A stretch of DNA of 64,000 nt from positions 1,240,001-1,304,000 of the forward strand of contig OY756139.1 in assembly GCA_963576785.1 (NCBI GenBank), written 5' to 3'. How positions within the stretch are numbered: position 1 is the stretch's first letter; the number at the start of each line of letters is the position of its first letter. The translations under genes and the position numbers were made by a program. The DNA is from Chlorophyllum brunneum. Lineage: Eukaryota > Basidiomycota > Agaricomycetes > Agaricales > Agaricaceae. Of this stretch, positions 56,992-64,000 are shown in pieces. Under the pieces are notes generated by a model. The model made no database searches and was not told the DNA's origin. It saw only the letters and a program-made list of their open reading frames with translations.

Positions 56992-59900
56992 GTGATCAGT
57001 CCCGTCCCTCCGTCCCTCCCATACTTAAGCATCTTATCAGACGGTAAATATCATAGATAGAATTCCATCTTCTTTTTCTCCGGCAATAAATTGCCCTGTG
57101 GTTTCATTCGTAGTCACGCCGGTCGCTGTGTTGAGCATCTTATCACACAATGTATTCTCAGTTCGGGGGTTCCTGAATCCATCAACAGTACAGTTTGTGC
57201 AATATGAGACTTGAATGAAATCTATCTTGGTCACATCAACCTTGGGCAAGAGTCATCGTAGTCGTGTGCACACGATCAATGACGGCGGAGGCTGGGATTG
57301 GTGTGAAGAGTGAATGATGAACGAAAGACTATGGTACTATGTAAATATATAGGGGGCGGCCATTGTTTTATCCTACTCTACCAAACAATGATGAATGAGG
57401 CGTCGATGATCGATGACTACTGGGATACTCTGACATCGTGAAACTGCGCAGACAGGCACATATTACCAGCACATACTGTCTGGGCAGATGCTGGGGACTC
57501 AGATACTGAACGAAGCTGATATTCAGCTTTCCAAAGATTGGCTTTTCAGTTTCCACCGTGTCAAAGAAATCGGCAGGAAAGGTTACATGGACGGGGCTAC
57601 GCCGAGGCCCTCAATCTCCGAGATCAACCATCCGAGCCACTTGGAGGAGATCGATGCTGACCGTAGCCGCCTGGGCACCAAACATGAGCAGCCATACGCC
57701 CCGAGTAACAGATAAATCCTAGTCCCCTGTAGCCGAATGTCTAACTGAACCCTGCGAATGCATTTTTACAATCCCAAGTTTTGATGGCCACACACATGTA
57801 TCGTGGCGAATCCCCTTTTAGCGAAAGCTCGAAAGAATCGGAAGGAATCTCATACCAAGACCACGGAACTATGGTACAGTTCCCAAAAAATAACAGCACA
57901 GTAGCCAGTAGTGCTGCCTGGAGAATATGAATCGGAAATACTGTAACATTGTGCCACGAAGGACTTGCCCTTTTGTCGAGCGCAGAACATTTTTTAACCG
58001 CGCATCACCGAGCGAAATCCTACAGCGTATACCCCTTCTGAATTTCGCTACCACGCCGGCCTGGCTCTCGTCCTGATATAGTGAGAAGAGGTAGAGTTCA
58101 GCCCCACCCAGAACCTGACTTTTCACCCACTGTAGGATGAAGCCCCGTTGCTGCAGCACGACTCGTTTTAAAGCCCAGATTTTGCCCTCACCACTCGGGA
58201 GTGTACCCCCCGGCAACAGGAATCTGTATTAATGCAGTTCTTATCTGATGCTTCCACAGACTTCCCCTCGCTGTCGTGGCTACTCTGTACTCAACACTCG
58301 TCAAGTGATCGCTACCTCCCATCCTACTCGGTTCAAGTGGCCTGCAGTGAACGGAAGCTACTAGAAGCACAGTCATCCGTATATAGTTTCGACGGCTGGC
58401 GAGGGACGAGAACGAAAATGGATAGAGAACCCGAAAGGAGCTCGACGGCTAGGCTTAGGCCAGGGAAACGAATGTTCCTATGCAATGTGACCCAGAAAGA
58501 TCCCAGATGATCGCGGAAATCGTTCTGGTGATCAAGGACGTGGTATACAACCTACCGAATTTGTATGGCAGCTGGTGGCAGGGTTTTGCTGCATTTTATG
58601 GATTTGGATCGGCCGGTATATCGAGAGAATGCGCGCAATTGCAGGACTACTGCTCTGAAGTGGCCCGCTACCCTGCCTTCTTGGAATTGGCTGCGTTTCA
58701 AGGGCTTCAAGTGATTGTCGGCCCATGGACCGAGACGACTTGGAAGGGGGCGGGGCCTGGTCTTGCAGAATCCGATTATCCATAAGTGCATTCCTTTTTC
58801 ATGTGAGTGCCCTGATAATACCGTTCATAAGGCAGCACCTCAGTAAAAAGAGGAATGCCATCTCGGGGGAGGCTTTGGGGGTTGCGATCACAACTTTCTC
58901 AATACAATACTTCTATGGATTACATTGATGGATCAAATAACCGTATACGATGAATGGAGGACTGGTCATCGTGGTCCCCAACTCCAGAGTTGGCGTGATT
59001 GATCATGGCCCACATCCTCCATTCCCATGGTAATGCCCTCTGGGACCTCTTCGAAGTCGAAGGGTGGATCGAGTGCAACATGGGAGAACGACGACGGGCC
59101 ATGAATCTTCGCGAACGACTGGAGAGCAGCGCCACGAATAGGGAAGCAAGTAACAATTGAAGGGACAGGGCCGTCGTATATTGCCCTGATTCTGAGAGGT
59201 AATGCAGCCACTAAGGGCCGAGGAAGTGGGAGCACCGTATCCCCCACACTTTCGAATTCGAAAGTTGGCTGGAGGAACGGATGAGGGTAAGGCGAAGGTC
59301 TTGAATGGTGGCATGGATTGTCTCGTGGCTTTATATTCGCATCTGGTGCCCGGATTTTGTTCTCTTGCCGGGGATGCCGAATTGCTTCAGACCCCTGACC
59401 TGCACTGTGACCATGTTGGGAATTAAGTTCTCTCTTCCGTCCCTGCAGGATGGGATCTCGCATGTCTTTTTCCACAGCCCTTCTACCGTGGACCAATAGG
59501 GGAAACGGGGCCCCAATTAATATCTGTTACAATCTATCCGGGCGGTTGGTGTCTTGGGGAGAGAAGCGAGAATCTACTGCGCTACCTTCCTACCTTGGAC
59601 CTGATCTCCAACATCTACCTGATTTTGTCTGGTACTTATCGACAAGCCACACACGCCCATCTCCTCCCATCAAACCTTTTCTCTCGCTTCGAGCGCGGCT
59701 GACTCCCTGTGTCCACGAGCGCTCCATTGAACCCCTGGATTTCTTCGCCTCGTTCCAATGTCGACCCAACCGTAGATGCTGAAATTGTAATCGCAAATAC
59801 AGTATCCACCCTATCCGAGTTTCTTTTACGTATGACCCTACTTGGGTGAGGTTATTTCCTGTCTTGTGTCTAGCCCTTCGGTTTTACCGGCACGGCTAGA

Positions 59901-61614
59901 ACGAAACCTGCACCTGACAGTCACTACCGAAAGCAAGATCCGCCCAGGAACGTTGAGCCGTTACCTCGAGCCGACCCACAAGCTTCGAACTACCTTTTTT
60001 TGGAGGCGTATATCAAGATGCAAACCGAATTTTAGGTCACTTGACTCAGGGATTATATCTACTGCAGCGCCATTAGGCTCTCTCGGTGTTGGAAGTTCTG
60101 GCGGCCGTGCCTACCAGCTCTCCTGCACTCCCTTCTTATGATGAACGGTTCGGGTCTCTCTCTCCAAGACTTGCAAGGAGGTTTGGTGAGGAAGTGTGGC
60201 TGGTATTTCCTAATCGATATTTTCAATTCGGTGGAAAGCCAGGAATTGTGGCACGCTTATGAAAGTGCTCACAGCATTCCATTCCTACATGAATTCTGCC
60301 ATTCTGTTTTCACATCCGGAGGCTGGTAATTTTTGCCCCGAAGCTACACCTTCTGGGTGCAGTTCGCTTGTTGCTATATCTCGATTCAACGTATACTTTC
60401 TGAAAATAGCCGGAACCTCCAGATTGTGTCATAGGCGCCGAAGTCAGCCCCAACATACGGTCCTACCAGGTTAAAGTGGTCGTATGGGCCCTCTGTGCTG
60501 TCCGCTTCCTTTTTGATTGGATGACGTCAGCAAGTGGCGGTAGCCTATGGCAAGCAAATGAGGATACCTCAAATTCCGACGGCTGATATTGGGTGGTTCA
60601 GTGCTGGAAGGGGGAGTGGGACCCTTGTGAGGGCTTTGATCTCTATTGAGGCTGTTCGTGATTCGGATCTTGTATTTGGGTGGGAGTCAAGATCATTCAA
60701 ATGTCATCATGTATGAAACTGACTTCATCCTGGGCACTATAACACGCCAATTTTCCCATCTGTAAGTATGCATTTTTAGCAAGCCATATTGGCCGAATGT
60801 GAGGTATCCAAATTTCCGTTGTGGACGAAAAGTTCTATCTGACTGCGACTTGGGAATATGGAAGCGGTCTGATACATAAGTATATGAATAGATCGACTGC
60901 GAGCGTCTATGGTTCTTCTTATGGAGCGCCCTTGGTTGCATCGTGCCATACGTCCACTGCTACCACAAGGAATTTTTTAACCGTGAACACGGTACACAAG
61001 GCTCCAGTGCAGAGTTACCAGGCGGGGTTTCCGGGAGCTTGAACTGGTTTCCTCCGAATTTAGCAATTGTATTACCATAAGCTGGTTTGGTTGACCTTGT
61101 CGTTGTGAATGATTCGCAAGCCGCCGTAACGTAATCGTCTTGTTGGCTGTGAGCTCCTTGAACCCCAACTATGATGTATATCTTCCCTATCCTATTGGCG
61201 GATTACCAAGCCCGGGGAGAGTCTCCGAGTCCATCGGTATGCCAAGGCACCTGTGGTCATGCCTTGGTGTCTCGTTTACAGCGCCAGTAACCAGTGTTTT
61301 AAGGCCGCAGTCTCAGCTCGAGCAGTGGTGGGGGAGGCGAAAGAATTGGGTTCTAAAATTGGTGAAGTGGTTCTGAATAAGACCATTGGGACTACGAGGA
61401 GGCTGGTTCGTCGTCCTACAGAGGGTTGGCATGACACTCCCGGACAGCTGGCTCCTGGGACTTGTGGCCGGTAAGGGACTGACTGCATCTCGTCTGGGTA
61501 TACTGATCTCGAGATTGTGATTAAGTTGTGTACATTCTACATGGCGGTCTTGGTCGCGAAAGTCCCAATAAGGAGTTGGGAATAGATAAACGAGCCCGTG
61601 ATAGTAGCGGTACA
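56992..61614. other. 4.6 kb region without a supported gene
   Basis: Bounded by the mucin-like gene (plus) and BOS1 (minus), so convergent. There are many medium open frames on both strands, the longest on the minus strand at 58966-59496, but none shows a domain, and I could not join them into a family by splicing. A TATA-like ATATATAG lies near 57343. This is the largest gap in an otherwise dense region and may hold a decayed gene. Confidence 0.45.
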
Positions 61615-62578
61615 TCAACCCAGGTAATACCATATAATATAGAAACAGAAAAACGTCAGAATGGCACCTCCGACGAAGATATACATATCTTGCGTACTGG
61701 GGAAACAAAGATTAGCATGTGCCGTGTTAGGTGGGTTTTAAACACACCTTCGCCTTTCAATCCACCCAATCACTTGTCGGCTCAAACCCAGAGTATTTGC
61801 AGCATCCAGTAACCGTTTATGCGTCCCCTTCAACATCTTTCTCTGATCTACTAGATTATCCAACACCTCTCTACCCTGGGCGAGGAACTCGTCTAGTTTG
61901 TTATCTGTGTTTTGGATGAAGCTGTGTTCGTCCAATGCACGGAATTCTCGATTGTAATTGCCATAGGGCGATGCGGAACGAAAAGGTGATTCTGAAATGG
62001 TGTCTGACTGATTTGAAGGCCGAAGGTCAGGATGGAGTGTTGATTGTGTCGGAGCTGATGTTTGAAATCGTCGCCGTGCGTCGGAAGCAGTACTGGGTGT
62101 CGCCGAGCTGGAGATGAGTTCGGCTCGTTGAGATGCTGCTTGCTGTAAGGTAACAGTCAACACGATGCCGAAGCCACCCGCTGTGTATACACACCTGCTC
62201 AAGTGCGTCTGCTTTGAGCTTTTCAAATTGTGTTCGAAATTCCGTGTAGTCCGAACGAAACTTTTGTACGCGCCTATAGGTTATCGTCAGATGGTCGAAT
62301 TGCAGAGGTGAGACACTGCATACATTTGCGCCTTTTCCTGTTTGGCTTTAATCATCTCTCGCTTCGCCATGGCATCGTAGTCCTCTATTGTCCGACTCAT
62401 GGCAGCAAGAGAAGCAGATATCTGTCCTAACAGAATTGAGTTCGCCTTTTGCTCAGTAATTCATGTGTTCAACTGGCGCACCAAGTAAGGAGGCCGAGGC
62501 ATCCCCGTTCCGTAGACGCTCTAGGTCGGCTTGAAGAGAAGTTGTCTGTCGTACACCAGAAGTATATAGAGAATTCAT
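61615..62578 (-). CDS. BOS1: Golgi SNARE Bos1 (GOSR2/membrin)
   Basis: Five exons: 62578-62482, 62426-62324, 62273-62195, 62142-61748, 61696-61615, giving 251 residues. Bos1 is the Qb-SNARE for ER-to-Golgi vesicle fusion. The N-terminal part is helical. The SNARE motif lies at about 165-225, with NTDNKLDEFLAQGREVLDNL and QRKMLKGTHKRLLDAANTLGLS. It is followed by IGWIERRSTQDMYIF and a C-terminal membrane helix, the usual tail anchor. The central linker is Ser/Thr-rich. The last exon, which carries the tail anchor, is 82 nt. Confidence 0.93.
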
Positions 62579-63888
62579 TGTCGCCGTCTAAGCTGGGGAA
62601 GGTGTGTGGCCAGGCTGGCAGAACACGAGGAACACGTGAATGGCGCTGTGGACAGTCACGCATCGTGTCACGTGACAGCTACTTTTGCATCCTGGTCGAG
62701 CTCATCACCGGATACCGTGGTAATTCACTGGCCTTTCTTCCGAGCACAATGTCGTATTGTCGAGTGGCCAAACCCCACACTTCTTGCTTCACGGAACGAG
62801 CTTGTATCTTCTCACAAGGGCTTGGTTCTTCATTCTCACGTGGTAGGAGGACGACATCTTCTCCCGAAATACCCACGATTTTGATCTCTGGCCAGGCGCT
62901 GGGGGTGGACTTCGCGGTTTTGTGATTACCATCTCCGCCGAGTTTCTACTCGATGTTGCCGTCTTCGGCCCCTTTGGCCTCACTCTCACCCCATGTTCCA
63001 GAAGGGAATCGGATGCTCTTCTCCGTCACATGGGCCCCATACAGAAATGACGCACATATAGTACACATAGTATTCGCTGAGGAGAATGGGAAAATATCAC
63101 TTCCGCACTTTCCAGGCGCCATAATTCCACCGGTGGTGTCTGCTCTTCTTTACATATTTAGGTTGTACTGGTGTTCGGTGTCCCGGCGTTTGGGTTGACT
63201 GCTCCTGCAAACCTCGGGAGGGCTGTCGGCTTTAACGAGGAAGTACTGGCTCACGGGGCTTCAGCTTTGGTTCCCGCAGAAACAGGGAGGAAGCTCATGC
63301 AATGCACTGATTTATCCAATCGACAGTTGTCCCAGGAAACCCATGCTTTTGGTTTTTGGCACATATTAGCCATTGAGTGGAGGTATTTCTCGCCCAAGTC
63401 AATGGACCATCAGACGCAGCCTTTTATTACCGAGTCTACATCGGCATCTTGGTTTCTAATCGCAACCTCAGGCCTCAGTGGCCACAAATGAAAGCTGAAA
63501 TCACTGATGCATTCTGATTCATGAAAATTTGATGTCTTCGTTTACCCCCTTCATTGAATTTGGTGCGTCTGCTTGGATGTCACAACATCATATGGCCCAT
63601 ATCAGAAGAGAGAGTGATTCTTCAACCAAATCATGCAGTTAGATGTATTCTTCGGGAATGTCACCGGCGGCAGAGATGTTGCCAGCGGGAAAAAACCAAT
63701 CCATGGGTGAGATATCACTGTCCTTCCTCAGCCTCATGGGGAAGAATACGGGAACGGGCTTAGACAGCGCTAGTTTGGTGTAGTCGGGCAACATCCGACC
63801 TCAAGTCACCACAAGGCTCACGATTTCTGCCGACCTTTGAATGCTAATATTATAGTAGGTGTGAGATGACAGCCCACGATACGGGCTT
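62579..63888. other. 1.3 kb intergenic region at the right side
   Basis: Contains the BOS1 promoter and the 3' flank of the gene cut by the right edge. Open frames here have no recognised domain. Nothing else is seen. Confidence 0.45.
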
Positions 63889-64000
63889 TCATCCCCTTGA
63901 TTTCTTTTTGGAAAGGTTCTTGCGGGCGGCCTTTCCACCAGCGCGTTCTGCCTTTTCGGTTCCACGCGCAAGCTGTTTTAAACGTTCAGCCTTGCGTGCT
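63889..64000 (-). CDS. partial gene, basic C-terminus
   Basis: The last 36 codons of a minus-strand reading frame run off the right edge. They are Lys/Arg-rich (ARKAERLKQLARG, AARKNLSKKK) and end SRG-stop at 63889. Such tails are common in ribosome-biogenesis and other nucleolar proteins. Too little is present to name it. Confidence 0.55.
   Translation of the reverse strand, partial: ARKAERLKQLARGTEKAERAGGKAARKNLSKKKSRG

Noticed and set aside
57037..57249. Minus-strand Cys-containing frame of 70 codons that could be a small secreted protein
   Set aside because: No ATG in frame, no signal peptide, and no acceptable upstream exon.
58966..59496. Long minus-strand open frame of 176 codons
   Set aside because: Composition and content match no family I recognise; overlapping open frames on both strands suggest chance.
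61253..61474. Plus-strand fragment with GEAKELGSKIGEVV and KPTEGW-like text, faintly like the C-terminus of family 28 glycosyltransferases
   Set aside because: No catalytic domain of that family could be found upstream, and the similarity is too weak to claim a pseudogene.

Overview
The window is nuclear DNA of a filamentous basidiomycete, most likely an Agaricomycete. Nearly every gene is cut by many short GT-AG introns (mostly about 45-65 nt), genes are packed tightly on both strands, codon use is mildly GC-rich, and the gene set is fungal housekeeping. No ribosomal RNA, tRNA, transposon or CRISPR array was recognised. I found 20 complete protein-coding genes plus one gene cut by the right edge. 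For all 20 the exon joins give an uninterrupted reading frame whose length divides by three. Exon coordinates are read by eye from splice signals plus family similarity; no RNA evidence was available.

Layout. 0.3-7.1 kb: a Ted1/Cdc1 metallophosphoesterase (-), a 62-residue complex I subunit (-) and a 1317-residue nuclear zinc-knuckle protein (+), the last two sharing a 122-bp promoter. 8.4-14.4 kb: CPA1 carbamoyl-phosphate synthase small subunit (+), a BSD-domain protein (+) and an MFS transporter (-). 15.9-18.0 kb: a second Ted1/Cdc1 paralog (+) that has lost key active-site residues. 18.2-22.2 kb: a tight minus-strand run of FIT2/Scs3, guanine deaminase and HEM2. 23.1-30 kb: a Wee1 kinase (+) and a homeodomain factor (+). 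33.2-39.6 kb: the SMC5/6 subunit NSE4 (-) head to head with a PARP-zinc-finger/HIRAN/SNF2/RING translocase (+). 39.7-42.9 kb: a GNAT acetyltransferase (+), ARPC4 (-) and a nucleolar FKBP (+). 44.6-49.7 kb: a cytochrome P450 (+) and a short-chain dehydrogenase (-). 50.0-57.0 kb: a P5B ATPase (+) and a mucin-like membrane protein (+). 61.6-62.6 kb: the Bos1 SNARE (-). The right edge holds the basic C-terminus of an unidentified minus-strand gene.

How the genes work together. The strongest functional unit is the divergent pair NSE4 / Rad5-HLTF-like translocase at 34 kb. Both belong to replication-stress repair, and they share a 136-bp promoter holding a perfect ACGCGT box and a further TCGCGT. 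The 2.7 kb divergent promoter carries a 17-bp inverted repeat built from the same ACGCGA/TCGCGT core. The two Ted1/Cdc1 copies, 14 kb apart in opposite orientation, keep the same intron positions while one has a degraded active site. Gene structures are unusual in several places: a 6-nt exon inside a Walker A motif, a start codon alone in its exon, first coding exons of 7-24 nt, introns of 34 nt and GC-AG introns. About 4.6 kb (57.0-61.6 kb) and 3.2 kb (30.0-33.2 kb) contain no gene that I can support.
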